Source of the DNA: Chloroflexota bacterium
GTDB lineage: Bacteria; Chloroflexota; Anaerolineae; Aggregatilineales; Phototrophicaceae
Assembly: GCA_026708115.1 (NCBI GenBank)
Contig: JAPOVL010000047.1
Location: 1-64,000 of the forward strand
Reading direction: 5' to 3'
Length of the DNA stretch: 64,000 bases
The position numbers were made by a program, and so were the translations under genes. The notes under the pieces are model-generated. The model saw only the letters and a list, made by a program, of their open reading frames with translations, was not told the origin of the DNA and made no database searches. Every line of letters starts with the position of its first letter. Within the stretch, counting starts at the first letter, position 1. Of this stretch, positions 1 to 8,333 are shown one piece after another.

Positions 1-202
1 CAAAAAAGGCGCATTTTATACGCATTTTAAGGGCATTGTTTCGCCGTATAACGCCACCCCGCCCGCATCGAGGGCCGGTGCTCAATTGTGCTTTTCAACG
101 GCAAAACCTTGTGACTTGCCAATAATCTGAAATGCCCCCGACAAACATAGCTGCTTGAAAAGTCGCAAAAGCTATGCTAGCTTATGTTCATGAGCAAACG
201 CA

Positions 203-325
203 GACGACTAGAAATGAGAGCTACATGCTGTTGTAGGGATACCGACGACTAGGCGGGTTTGTTTGCTTTGCCAGCAACACGGTTGTTCGAAACCAAGAAG
301 TCAGCCCGCCGGGGTTGGCTTTTTT
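203..325 (+). promoter_or_regulatory. Candidate structured 5' leader upstream of the sulfurtransferase
   Basis: The 392 bases before the first gene hold no convincing ORF but contain several pairing elements. A hairpin pairs CTACA (221-225) with TGTAG (232-236). A longer stem pairs GGCGGGT (252-258) with GCCCGCC (304-310) and encloses GGTT (281-284)/AACC (291-294). A short AGCC/GGCT stem with a T-run at 320-325 follows. GACGACTA is directly repeated at 203 and 244. The layout suggests a leader or attenuator, but I recognise no known riboswitch class; it could also be the terminator of a gene left of the window. Bases 1-200 show nothing else. Confidence 0.3.
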
Positions 326-392
326 GATTGAAGACAGGGTACGAACCGCCGGCAGGAATCCGATCAAACATGTAGAAGAAGGAGCGTAAAGA

Positions 393-1253
393 ATGAGTGA
401 TATCAACAGTCGCGGCTACACCAATCCCGATAAACTTGTATCTACGGACTGGGTCGCCGCAAACTTGAATGAGGCGGGTGTCCGCATAATCGAATCGAAC
501 GAGGACCCCCTGCTCTATCCCAGCGGGCATATTCCCGGCGCGGTGGAGGTGGACTGGGTGAAGGACCTCAACGACCCGCTGCGGCGCGACTATCTGGACA
601 AATCCGGTTTTGAGGCGCTCGCCAGCCGCATCGGCATCACCCCAGACACGACGGTCGTTTTCTATGGCGACAAGAGCAATTGGTGGGCAACTTATGCCCT
701 GTGGGTATTCGAGCTATTCGGTCACAGCAACGCCAAGATTATGGATGGCGGCCGCCTGAAATGGGCGGAAGAGGGTCGCGAGCTTACGCGCGAAAAACCG
801 AGCATCAGCCCCACATCGTACAGCGCGCCGGAACGCGATGACAGCCAGATCCGCGCCTTCCGCGACGGCGTGCTAGAGCATATTCAGGTCAACGGACAAT
901 TGGTGGACGTCCGCAGCCCGGGCGAATACAGCGGCGAGAAACTGCACATGGAGGGTTACCCGCAAGAGGGTGCCGTGCGCGGCGGACATATACCGGGCGC
1001 GGATAATGTGCCTTGGTCCCGCGCCGCCAACGAGGATGGCACCTTCAAGACCGCCGCGGAACTGCGAGCGATTTACCAGGAGGAGATCGGCCTGAACCCG
1101 GAACAGGCCACGGTTGCCTACTGCCGCATTGGCGAGCGCAGCAGCCATACCTGGTTCGTCTTGACGAATCTGCTCGGTTTCTCCGATGTGCGCAATTATG
1201 ACGGCTCCTGGACCGAATGGGGCAACAGCGTCGGCGTCCCCATCGAGAAATAG
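393..1253 (+). CDS. Two-domain rhodanese sulfurtransferase
   Basis: The 286-residue product has two rhodanese domains (about 12-125 and 155-280). Such enzymes move sulfane sulfur from thiosulfate or 3-mercaptopyruvate to an acceptor through a cysteine persulfide. The second domain holds the active loop CRIGERS with Cys244. The first has an Asp (YGDKSNWW) where the Cys would be, the usual inactive-N-domain arrangement. A GAAGGAG ribosome binding site lies about 9 bases before the ATG. The next gene on this strand is a SufE protein, which points to sulfur mobilisation. Thiosulfate versus mercaptopyruvate specificity cannot be decided from the loop alone. Confidence 0.92.
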   Translation: MSDINSRGYTNPDKLVSTDWVAANLNEAGVRIIESNEDPLLYPSGHIPGAVEVDWVKDLNDPLRRDYLDKSGFEALASRIGITPDTTVVFYGDKSNWWATYALWVFELFGHSNAKIMDGGRLKWAEEGRELTREKPSISPTSYSAPERDDSQIRAFRDGVLEHIQVNGQLVDVRSPGEYSGEKLHMEGYPQEGAVRGGHIPGADNVPWSRAANEDGTFKTAAELRAIYQEEIGLNPEQATVAYCRIGERSSHTWFVLTNLLGFSDVRNYDGSWTEWGNSVGVPIEK

Positions 1254-1262
1254 CCGGACACA

Positions 1263-1362
1263 GCCGCCGAGCGCGCAACCGGCGCATCGTCCCGTCCGCA
1301 AGCATGCCGCGCTCGCAGAAAATAGCCAGCCCCCGCCTCGCACGAGCGAGGGGGTTTGCAAC
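1263..1362 (+). repeat. Repeat family A, degenerate copy A8
   Basis: The gap between the sulfurtransferase and sufE carries the family A signature: a GCCG/CGAGCGCGCAACCGGCG start, then CCGCGCTCGCAGAAAATAG, then a hairpin. Here the hairpin is CCCC-GC-CTCGC-ACGA-GCGAG-GGGG (about 1331-1353), with the same ACGA/ATGA loop layout as other copies but a different outer stem. Confidence 0.5.
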
Positions 1363-1432
1363 GCAAGCGACAACGTCGGGGAAGGCGGAAGCGCCTTCCC
1401 CCCGCGCGCCTACAGCCGCAGCAGGGCATCTG

Positions 1433-1876
1433 ATGCCAGGATATCCGCCTAAACTTCAGGATTACCTCGACGATTTCGGCTTCATTTCCACGCGGGATGA
1501 GCGCATCGACTTTTTGATCGCCATTTCCGACGAATTTGAGCCCGTTCCGGCGTCGGTCGCCACCAAGCCCTACGAAGAGGCGCATCGCGTTATCGGCTGC
1601 GAATCCGAAGCATTCGTCTGGGCCATTGATCGCCCGGACGGTACGCTGGATTTTTACTTCGATGTGCTAAATCCACAGGGCTTATCGGCCATGGCGATGT
1701 GCGCGATTCTCGACCAGTCTTGTTCGGGGGTTGCTTTGGAACAAGTCGCGGCCATCAATGGCGAGGTGGTTTTCACTTTTTTCGGCAAAGATATTTCGAT
1801 GGGCAAGGGTCGCGGATTGACCGAGATCATCAATGCTGTGGTGTATGCGGCAAATCAACGCCTTGCCTCGCCATGA
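1433..1876 (+). CDS. sufE: SufE family cysteine-desulfuration protein
   Basis: This 148-residue protein resembles SufE, which accepts persulfide sulfur from the SufS desulfurase for Fe-S cluster assembly. The expected acceptor cysteine is Cys56 in VIGCESEAFVW, and the overall length is normal for the family. The frame is open far upstream (to 1217), but that extension is Arg/Pro/Ala-rich and overlaps a family A repeat, so I start at the ATG MPGYPPKL. The ribosome binding site is weak. Its 3' end overlaps the convergent acetyltransferase gene by 47 bases. No sufS or sufBCD genes are in the window. Confidence 0.88.
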   Translation: MPGYPPKLQDYLDDFGFISTRDERIDFLIAISDEFEPVPASVATKPYEEAHRVIGCESEAFVWAIDRPDGTLDFYFDVLNPQGLSAMAMCAILDQSCSGVALEQVAAINGEVVFTFFGKDISMGKGRGLTEIINAVVYAANQRLASP

Positions 1877-2408
1877 CCCGGTTTGGATTCTCCAGGAATG
1901 ACTCGCTGGGCGCGCCGTCGTTGAAGACAGCATCGGTGCCTAACAAGCCTTTGTAGGCGTAAGACGGTTCGGATCCCGGAATTACCACGGCGTTAACGGC
2001 TTTTTCATAATAGGACGTGGGGCCCGCCCAGCCGATGATACAGTACATGTAACCGGCGTTGCGCATCTCGTGCAGGCACTTGATCAAGAGAGCGGTGCCG
2101 ATCCCGCGGCCCCGTTCCCGCTCATCGACCCCTGTTGGCCCGAAGAAGCCTTTGAAGGTGGTATCGTAGCAAGCGAAGCCCAGCAATTGGTCGCGGCGAT
2201 GCGCCAGCATGACCGTCGTGGGATGAGTAGAGAAACCGACATTGGCCTCGCTAGACCAGTAAGGATTGAAGTGTTCATCAATCCATTCGGTGACGAGTTG
2301 CTTTTCCGGCGGCATACAGCGTCTGACGGTGATTCCTTGATTTCGCTGAAAGGCGATCTCTGGTTCAAGCGGCGGCAATTCGTATAGCTTAACAAGCATA
2401 TCAGGCAT
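1830..2408 (-). CDS. GNAT family N-acetyltransferase
   Basis: The 192-residue protein has the acetyl-CoA binding motif RGRGIGTALL (around residues 98-107) followed by a typical YYEKAV segment near the C-terminus, as in GNAT acetyltransferases. The substrate is not predictable. The start ATG is preceded by GGAGGGATGAGCG, a good ribosome binding site. The gene converges on sufE and overlaps its last 47 bases tail to tail, so the two transcripts are complementary at their 3' ends. Confidence 0.85.
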   Translation of the reverse strand: MPDMLVKLYELPPLEPEIAFQRNQGITVRRCMPPEKQLVTEWIDEHFNPYWSSEANVGFSTHPTTVMLAHRRDQLLGFACYDTTFKGFFGPTGVDERERGRGIGTALLIKCLHEMRNAGYMYCIIGWAGPTSYYEKAVNAVVIPGSEPSYAYKGLLGTDAVFNDGAPSESFLENPNRVMARQGVDLPHTPQH

Positions 2409-2595
2409 CGCTCATCCCTCCATAATCGCTACCAACCCTAGCGGGCAAGCAAAGGAAGACGCTCACAACCAGATTTTACATCAATCTGCTGAATTCGGCT
2501 GAAGATTTCGCTCCATTCTCGCCGGGGCAATGGCATAAGCGGCTGATTAGCGCTATCATTGGCGCCGACGAAACCGATGATGAAGGTTTATTCGC

Positions 2596-3720
2596 ATGCC
2601 GCAGAGACCAGAAACCTACGCAGTCCACAATTCGACTATCGACCCTTCCAGCGGAGCGATTGTCCCGCCGATTGTCCTTAGCACGACATTTGAATACGAG
2701 ACAACCGGCCTCGAGCATGATGCGGACGAGTTGATCTACACGCGCTATCAGAACCCGAACCGCGCAGCGCTGGAAGAGGCCATGTGCAAGCTGGAATACG
2801 GCGCCGCGGCGCATGCCATCTCCAGCGGATCGGCAGCCATGCTGACGATTTTCCAAGCCTTGCGACCAGGCGATCATATCGTGTCCAGCGACGACATGTA
2901 CTTTGGGATCCGCGTTCAACTGAAGGAATTCTTCGCGCCCTGGGGGCTAGAGACAAGTTTCGTTGATATGAGCGACCTGGCTGCCGTCCGCGCCGCTATG
3001 CGCCCGCAGACCAGGTTGCTGATCTTCGAATCGCCGACAAATCCGATGATACGGCTGGCGGATATCAGGGCGATAAGCGAAATAGCCCACCAATATGGGG
3101 CGACAGTTCTGGTCGACAACACGGTGGCAACGCCGGTCGGGCAGAATCCCTTGCAACTCGGCGGCGATATTGTCGTCAATTCGCTGACCAAATACCTCGC
3201 GGGCCATCATGATGTGCTGGGCGGCGTGATTGTATTCCGCGAGCATGACGCCTTCGCGCAGCGCGTCATGCGCCTGGTTAGAATCGGCGGATCGGTCTTG
3301 TCGCCAATGAACTGTTGGCTGGCATTGCGAGGCATGCAGAGCCTGTCCTATCGTGTGCGCGCCCATAGCGAACACGCCATGGAAGTGGCATGTTTCCTGG
3401 CGGAACACCCCAAGGTTGAGTGCGTACTCTATCCGCATCATCCCAGCCATCCACAATATGAGCTGGCCCTGCGGCAGATGCGCGTCGGCAGTGGGCTCAT
3501 GTCGATGCAGGTGCGCGGCGGTCGACAAGCCGCCATCGACCTGGTGAATAAACTGAAGCTCTTCACCAGCGCAACCAGCTTTGGCGGCACCCACAGCCTG
3601 ATTGAACATCGCGAATCGATCGAAGAAGATTCGAATACGCCGTCCAACTTGTTGCGCGTATCCATTGGCCTGGAGCACCCGGCTGATCTCATCGCAGACC
3701 TCGATCAAGCGCTGCGATGA
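2596..3720 (+). CDS. Cys/Met metabolism PLP-dependent enzyme (cystathionine gamma-synthase/lyase family)
   Basis: The 374-residue protein belongs to the trans-sulfuration fold-type I PLP family (cystathionine gamma-synthase, cystathionine gamma-lyase, methionine gamma-lyase). The PLP lysine is Lys199 in NSLTKYLAGHHDVLGG. YTRYQNPNRAALE and SSGSAAM match the phosphate-binding and cofactor loops, and the C-terminal SFGGTHSLIEHR is typical. GAAGG lies 9 bases before the ATG. Which reaction it performs cannot be settled from sequence. The downstream gene overlaps by 4 bases (ATGA), implying translational coupling. Confidence 0.9.
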   Translation: MPQRPETYAVHNSTIDPSSGAIVPPIVLSTTFEYETTGLEHDADELIYTRYQNPNRAALEEAMCKLEYGAAAHAISSGSAAMLTIFQALRPGDHIVSSDDMYFGIRVQLKEFFAPWGLETSFVDMSDLAAVRAAMRPQTRLLIFESPTNPMIRLADIRAISEIAHQYGATVLVDNTVATPVGQNPLQLGGDIVVNSLTKYLAGHHDVLGGVIVFREHDAFAQRVMRLVRIGGSVLSPMNCWLALRGMQSLSYRVRAHSEHAMEVACFLAEHPKVECVLYPHHPSHPQYELALRQMRVGSGLMSMQVRGGRQAAIDLVNKLKLFTSATSFGGTHSLIEHRESIEEDSNTPSNLLRVSIGLEHPADLIADLDQALR

Positions 3721-4085
3721 TTTATCACATCACAGAGCGGTCGAGCTGGGAGCAGGCACAAGCGGCCGGGCTTTACAGCGCGCCTTCGCTCGCTTCCGAA
3801 GGCTTCATTCATTGTTCTGCAATAGACCAGATCTTGCCTGTCGCCAATAGCATGTTTCGGGGCGGGGGAAATCTGCTGGTCCTGTGCATTGACGAATCAA
3901 AACTGGAGGCCCGAGTATTGTGGGAGGCGCCTGTTCATCCCAACCCGTCAGCAAAGCCGTCAGCGACCGACGACGCCCTGTTCCCGCACGTTTATGGAGC
4001 CATTGAAGCGGCGGCAGTCAAAAAGGTTGTCGATCTGGCCGAGGGTGACGGCGGGTTCGAATTGCCCGCTGGTTTACAGGGATAA
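3717..4085 (+). CDS. DUF952 domain-containing protein
   Basis: The 122-residue protein matches the DUF952 pattern: an N-terminal IYHITERSSWEQAQ, then GFIHCSAIDQILPVAN, FRGGGNLLVLCID, and a late segment with FPHVYGAI. The family's biochemical role is unknown to me; the fold resembles ADP-ribosyltransferase-like proteins. It overlaps the PLP enzyme stop by 4 bases and so is probably co-translated with it, though nothing else ties it to amino acid metabolism. Confidence 0.85.
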   Translation: MIYHITERSSWEQAQAAGLYSAPSLASEGFIHCSAIDQILPVANSMFRGGGNLLVLCIDESKLEARVLWEAPVHPNPSAKPSATDDALFPHVYGAIEAAAVKKVVDLAEGDGGFELPAGLQG

Positions 4086-4093
4086 GCGCCGGC

Positions 4094-4954
4094 TTATTCG
4101 ACGCCTGTGATAGCCGCGCTGAATTCCCACAGCCGCTGCTGCTGCTCCCGGTCGTAAGAAATCTCGCTCGAGCGTTCCTGGGCCCTGTCTTTCCAGTACT
4201 TTCCAGTAATGCCGGCCACCTCCGCTGACGAGGCCAGGTAAACGAGCGTCTCGGCGCCTTTTTCGGGCCTGCGGGCGATCAGTCTCTGCAAGACCTTGAC
4301 GGCCAGCCCCATAATGCCCTTCATATTGTGCCCAAAGCCCGTGTTGACAAAACCGGGGTGCAGGGCATTCGCGACAACGCCGGTTCCTTCCAGCCGCCGC
4401 GCCAATTGATAGGTGAAGAGCACATTGGCCAATTTGCTCTGGCTGTAGGCGCGGAAACCGGCAGATCCGACGGCATCGCCTAGGTTGTCCAGACGAATGC
4501 CGTCCCGCGCCGAGAAATGCGCGCTTGACGACACATTGACAATGCGCGCTTCGCCTTGCTCCTGCGCAGTTTTCTTCAACGTATCGAGCAAGAGCAAAGT
4601 GAGCAGATAGTAATTCATGTGGTTGAGCGCAAAGGTCATTTCGTAGCCGTCGACCGAAGCGCGGAATTCAGAAAAGGCCGCTCCCGCATTGTTGATCAGG
4701 ACATCCAGCCGGTCATGGCGGGAGAGATATTCGATGGCGATCGCCCGGACGTCGGCGAAGGACGACAGGTCCCCCAGCAGAAAATCAAGTTTGTTGCTGC
4801 CGCTTGTGGACATGAGGTCGCGCAATACTTTCCGCGTCTTTATCGCGTCCCTGCCGACGATAATCACTTCGGCGCCCATTTTCGCCAAGTCAAGCGCGGC
4901 AGCCTTACCGATTCCGTTAGTCGCTCCGGTGATCAATACGCGTTTTCCTCGCAT
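4094..4954 (-). CDS. SDR family NAD(P)-dependent oxidoreductase
   Basis: The 286-residue protein is a classical short-chain dehydrogenase. It has the cofactor motif TGATNGIGKAA (9-19), NNAG (88-91), the catalytic serine at about 142 in VNVSSSAHFS, and YSQSK with Tyr170 and Lys174. The overall pattern, with an EGTGVVANALHPGFVNTGF segment, resembles the retinol-dehydrogenase/WW-domain oxidoreductase subgroup. The substrate is unknown. It ends 8 bases from the DUF952 gene in convergent orientation, with no terminator visible between them. Confidence 0.9.
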   Translation of the reverse strand: MRGKRVLITGATNGIGKAAALDLAKMGAEVIIVGRDAIKTRKVLRDLMSTSGSNKLDFLLGDLSSFADVRAIAIEYLSRHDRLDVLINNAGAAFSEFRASVDGYEMTFALNHMNYYLLTLLLLDTLKKTAQEQGEARIVNVSSSAHFSARDGIRLDNLGDAVGSAGFRAYSQSKLANVLFTYQLARRLEGTGVVANALHPGFVNTGFGHNMKGIMGLAVKVLQRLIARRPEKGAETLVYLASSAEVAGITGKYWKDRAQERSSEISYDREQQQRLWEFSAAITGVE

Positions 4955-5036
4955 TGTCGTCCTCCTGCTTTAGGTTCTGTCTATGTCGTCAGTCTCTTCT
5001 GATTCGGTATTCTTGACGCGAGACTCAGTCGCCCGA

Positions 5037-6254
5037 CTATGAAAGCTCAGTGTCCTTAAAGCGCCGACTGCGATAAATGCGCACAACGGGCGCGAGGGAG
5101 AGGCTGGCCCCCGTCAAGGCAATGCGCAAGGAGAGCATATTCGCCAGCGCGCCCCAGACCGGCGCCGCCAGAATCTGCCCGAGGGCGTTGGACTGCCAGT
5201 ACATGGAAATCACGGTGGCCCGCACCTCAGACGGCGTATGCTCGTTGATCCATGCCATGAAAAGTGGTTTGGTGACAGTTCGCAGCGTCTGGCCCAGGCA
5301 ATAGGCGATGGCCAGGAGATAAAAGTCCTGCGCCCAGACAAAGGCCAGATTGCTCAAGACCGTTCCCGCCGCAAACCAGGCAAGTATCGTCGCTGTCTGC
5401 CGCCCCCGGCTGCCTTGCAGCCATCGTTTCGCCAGTTCCAATACCGGGATGCTGAGAACCGTCACGCAGCCAAAGAGTATACCAAACCATATGACGGGCT
5501 CGAAGAAAGGTATCGCGTAATTCTGCAAAATGTGCGGCGCGTACAAGGCGTCATAGCCGCCCACGGAAACGCCGATGACCAGCCCAACAAAGACCAGAGC
5601 GCGCAGCGCATCACGGCGTTTTAACTCAAGCAAGCTGGCTCTGAGTGTCGCCGCAAGCGCCTTCGGCCCGCCGGTTCCTCTCGTTGCAGGCTGAAATCCA
5701 TGCTCAGGCATGATCAGCGCCAGCAGCAGCGCGAGAAGAATTGTAGCGATGCCGCCGACGGCAATTGGCAAGGCAACGTTTATCGCCCCCAAAACTGTTG
5801 CGACAACGATCCCCACTGCAGTGGAAACCTGGCCTATTTGTGACCCGCGCAAAAGCAATGGCAAGGCCTCATCTTGACCTAATTCATCAACCAGCCAGGC
5901 CTCGGGCGCGCCGCTGACAAAGGTGAATCCCAAGCCCCAGACGGCCTGAGATAATAGAACAATGCCGTAGTCGGGAGTCAAAGCCTGCAGCAGATATCCG
6001 CCGCCCCATATGAGGTAGCCGACGACAATGGACCACTTGCGGCTAAAGCTGTCCGCCAAGACCCCTGTTGGCACTTCAAAGAGGAGCGTCGCAGCTTCCA
6101 ACATGACCGCCAAGGTCGCCAATCGAAATGGGTCGCTCGTAACGACGGAAGCAAAGTAGAGCGTCGCTACCGTCAACCACATGGTGTAAACGAAGGGAGC
6201 GATCAGGCGAAAGGTGTAATAGGCGCGCAATGCGCGGCGGCGATGCGTTGTCAT
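5037..6254 (-). CDS. MFS transporter
   Basis: The 405-residue protein has about 12 hydrophobic segments and a major facilitator signature (FEVPTGVLADSFSRKWSI) between helices 2 and 3. It is clearly paralogous to the MFS gene at 7076-8308: both share an E-P-TGV-AD-SR motif and a GLGFTFVSGAPEAWLVDELGQ segment (GLGYTFLSGAQSAWIVDEIGQ in the other). It is probably the last gene of a minus-strand run with the phosphotransferase, the paralogous MFS and the RraA-like gene. Export of a drug or small metabolite is the usual role; the substrate is not inferable. Confidence 0.88.
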   Translation of the reverse strand: MTTHRRRALRAYYTFRLIAPFVYTMWLTVATLYFASVVTSDPFRLATLAVMLEAATLLFEVPTGVLADSFSRKWSIVVGYLIWGGGYLLQALTPDYGIVLLSQAVWGLGFTFVSGAPEAWLVDELGQDEALPLLLRGSQIGQVSTAVGIVVATVLGAINVALPIAVGGIATILLALLLALIMPEHGFQPATRGTGGPKALAATLRASLLELKRRDALRALVFVGLVIGVSVGGYDALYAPHILQNYAIPFFEPVIWFGILFGCVTVLSIPVLELAKRWLQGSRGRQTATILAWFAAGTVLSNLAFVWAQDFYLLAIAYCLGQTLRTVTKPLFMAWINEHTPSEVRATVISMYWQSNALGQILAAPVWGALANMLSLRIALTGASLSLAPVVRIYRSRRFKDTELS

Positions 6255-6276
6255 TGTCGACGGAAATTGACGCTAG

Positions 6277-7002
6277 CTAGGAATCATCGTCACCGCCATA
6301 GGCATGTCCGGAGAAGATTGCCCGCAGTTCCGCCGCCGATTTCGCCGCCTGCAGGGCTTTCATGCGAGCGGATTCTTCTTGCTGCAAGGCGCGCACGTTG
6401 TTCAGAACAGCTTCCAATTGATCCGCGGGGAACTTGCAAGCGCCGTTTTCATCCATGTGAATCAGCTCGCCGGGCGCAACGTCCATGCCAGCCACAGAAA
6501 CGGGCACGTTTACGGCGTGAACCGCCATATTGCCATGGCCCGGCGTCACGCCGCTGAGCATGTACTGAAAGTCCATTTCGCGCACCTCATCCAGGTCTCG
6601 CGACGGACCATTGGAGAGCATGCCGACGCATCCGATCGCGCGCATGGCCGAGACCATGTTGCCGCCCGCCAAGCCGACTTTACCTGCGATTTCCGGGGGA
6701 AACTTCTGCTGAATAACCAGAATTGTCGGTCCCGGCGCCGCCTCCAGAGCCTCCAGCACATCGCCGAAACTGAGCCGCGTGAAATCGGGATCGGGCAGGC
6801 CATAAACACAGGTGACCGCATAACCGACCCGACGGCCGAGTTCGGGGTACATACAGCGAATCGACTGATCGGTGTACCAATTCTCGGTCCAGGGATTGTA
6901 AAGCCCGAGACAAAGCGGGGATGCGGGATATGTAGCCACAACGTTGGTTATCGACGGCGTGTCGAAATTCTTCAGTTCTTCGAGCATAGCGTTTGTATTC
7001 AT
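6277..7002 (-). CDS. RraA family protein (HMG/CHA aldolase-like)
   Basis: The 241-residue protein resembles the RraA/4-hydroxy-4-methyl-2-oxoglutarate aldolase family, often misnamed demethylmenaquinone methyltransferase. Family-like features are GGNMVSAMRAIGCVGMLSNG followed by SRDLDEV, which correspond to the GG-x-A and RD metal/substrate motifs, and a late GELIHMDENGACKFP strand. GGGAGA precedes the ATG. It sits between two paralogous MFS genes with gaps of 22 and 73 bases, suggesting that a small carboxylated compound is transported and cleaved, but this is only context. Confidence 0.82.
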   Translation of the reverse strand: MNTNAMLEELKNFDTPSITNVVATYPASPLCLGLYNPWTENWYTDQSIRCMYPELGRRVGYAVTCVYGLPDPDFTRLSFGDVLEALEAAPGPTILVIQQKFPPEIAGKVGLAGGNMVSAMRAIGCVGMLSNGPSRDLDEVREMDFQYMLSGVTPGHGNMAVHAVNVPVSVAGMDVAPGELIHMDENGACKFPADQLEAVLNNVRALQQEESARMKALQAAKSAAELRAIFSGHAYGGDDDS

Positions 7003-7075
7003 AGGTCGCGGGGATCTCCCTTCGTATTTTGCGCGATCATTCTACAGCGCAAAGGACAAGATTGCGACAACTGCC

Positions 7076-8308
7076 TTAGCGATTGGGACGGGCTGACCGC
7101 CTGAAGACACCCAGGATTGGCACCAACAACAGGGCTGAAATCGTTATCGCCATGCGGACGGAGGAAAAGTGCCCGACCGCGCCCACCACGGGGCCGCCGG
7201 CGATCTGCCCGAAGGCGTCGGCTTGTCCTTGAATGGATAATACAGTCGCCCGAACGCCGGATTCGGTATGCTGGTTGATCCAGGCTTCCATAAGCGGATT
7301 GCGGATCGTACGCATGGCGCCGGTTATCCAGAGTCCCAGAAGCAGCAATGCGAATCTCTCCCCCAGCGTGAAGAGCAATACGCCCCCGATCATGGCGACG
7401 TAAACAAGGGTCAAGGCAATCGTCACTGACCGATTGTTTGTCATGTCGACTCCCCGCCTGATGTATTCCATCGCCAGGAGGCTCAAGGGCATGCTGACAG
7501 CGCTTATGACGCCAAACCAAACGATCTCGTCCAGTTGACCAAGCGCCGGCAAGGTGAAATCACCCAGCAAATGCGCGGTCCACAAGCGATCGAATCCTTC
7601 GCTGAAGGCGCCGTGAATGATTGTAGCCGCCATAATCAGCAGCAATAGATGCCGTCGGCGGACCAAGCGCAGACCGCTTCGGGAGGTATTGAAAAGCGTC
7701 GTCCAGCTTTCTCGTTGCGACGCCTCCTGAGGCTGGAATCCTTCCTCGGGCATCAGCAAGACCAAAAGCAGAGTAAGCGCCAACATGATGATGCCCGCCG
7801 ACACAATCGCGACTTGCAGGCTGACGCTGGCCACCGCAACACTGACAAATATGGCGACGAAGCCTGTAATCTGCGCCACCTGCGCCGAGCGAACGAAAGC
7901 GGCAGAGGCCCTCGCCTGTCCGATCTCATCAACAATCCACGCCGATTGCGCGCCGCTCAGAAACGTGTATCCCAGGCCCATGATAATCTGTGCTAGCAAG
8001 AGCGCCTCGAAGACGGGGAAACTGCCCTCGACCAGGAAGCCCAGCCCCAGCAGAGCGATGCCTGTGATCACGGAAAGGCGGCGGCTATAAACATCGGCGA
8101 CGACGCCGGTTGGGATCTCCATCAAGAAGGCTGTCAGTTCCAGACAGGTGCCGACCAGTACCAGCTGCAGCGGATTCAACCCCACCTGTTTGACCTGATA
8201 GACAAGATTGACCGTGAACACCATGGTCATGGCGAATGACTGTATGCCCGACAGCACAAGATACAGCTTGTAGGCATCTGCCTTGGTCGGGCTCAGTCTC
8301 GAAAACAT
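7076..8308 (-). CDS. MFS transporter, paralogue of the 5037-6254 gene
   Basis: The 410-residue membrane protein has about 12 transmembrane segments and the motif FLMEIPTGVVADVYSRRLS. Its similarity to the MFS protein two genes downstream covers the first half at least. It begins 25 bases after the phosphotransferase stop and is likely co-transcribed with it. The central cytosolic loop (about 190-215) is polar, as expected between the two six-helix halves. Confidence 0.88.
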   Translation of the reverse strand: MFSRLSPTKADAYKLYLVLSGIQSFAMTMVFTVNLVYQVKQVGLNPLQLVLVGTCLELTAFLMEIPTGVVADVYSRRLSVITGIALLGLGFLVEGSFPVFEALLLAQIIMGLGYTFLSGAQSAWIVDEIGQARASAAFVRSAQVAQITGFVAIFVSVAVASVSLQVAIVSAGIIMLALTLLLVLLMPEEGFQPQEASQRESWTTLFNTSRSGLRLVRRRHLLLLIMAATIIHGAFSEGFDRLWTAHLLGDFTLPALGQLDEIVWFGVISAVSMPLSLLAMEYIRRGVDMTNNRSVTIALTLVYVAMIGGVLLFTLGERFALLLLGLWITGAMRTIRNPLMEAWINQHTESGVRATVLSIQGQADAFGQIAGGPVVGAVGHFSSVRMAITISALLLVPILGVFRRSARPNR

Positions 8309-8333
8309 GAAGCGTTTAAGCCTTGTTGGGCTA

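Noticed and set aside
252..310. A tRNA-like fold in the leader region
   Set aside because: The outer stem pairs, but there is no D-arm, anticodon arm or normal T-arm spacing.
1217..1432. N-terminal extension of SufE by 72 codons
   Set aside because: The extension is Arg/Pro/Ala-rich, overlaps the upstream gene and is mostly a family A repeat.
2947..3708. A 253-codon minus-strand frame inside the PLP enzyme gene
   Set aside because: The plus-strand gene has all catalytic motifs; the opposite frame is histidine- and glutamine-rich noise.
6304..7104. A 266-codon plus-strand frame opposite the RraA-like gene
   Set aside because: No motif, no ribosome binding site; the minus strand matches a known family.
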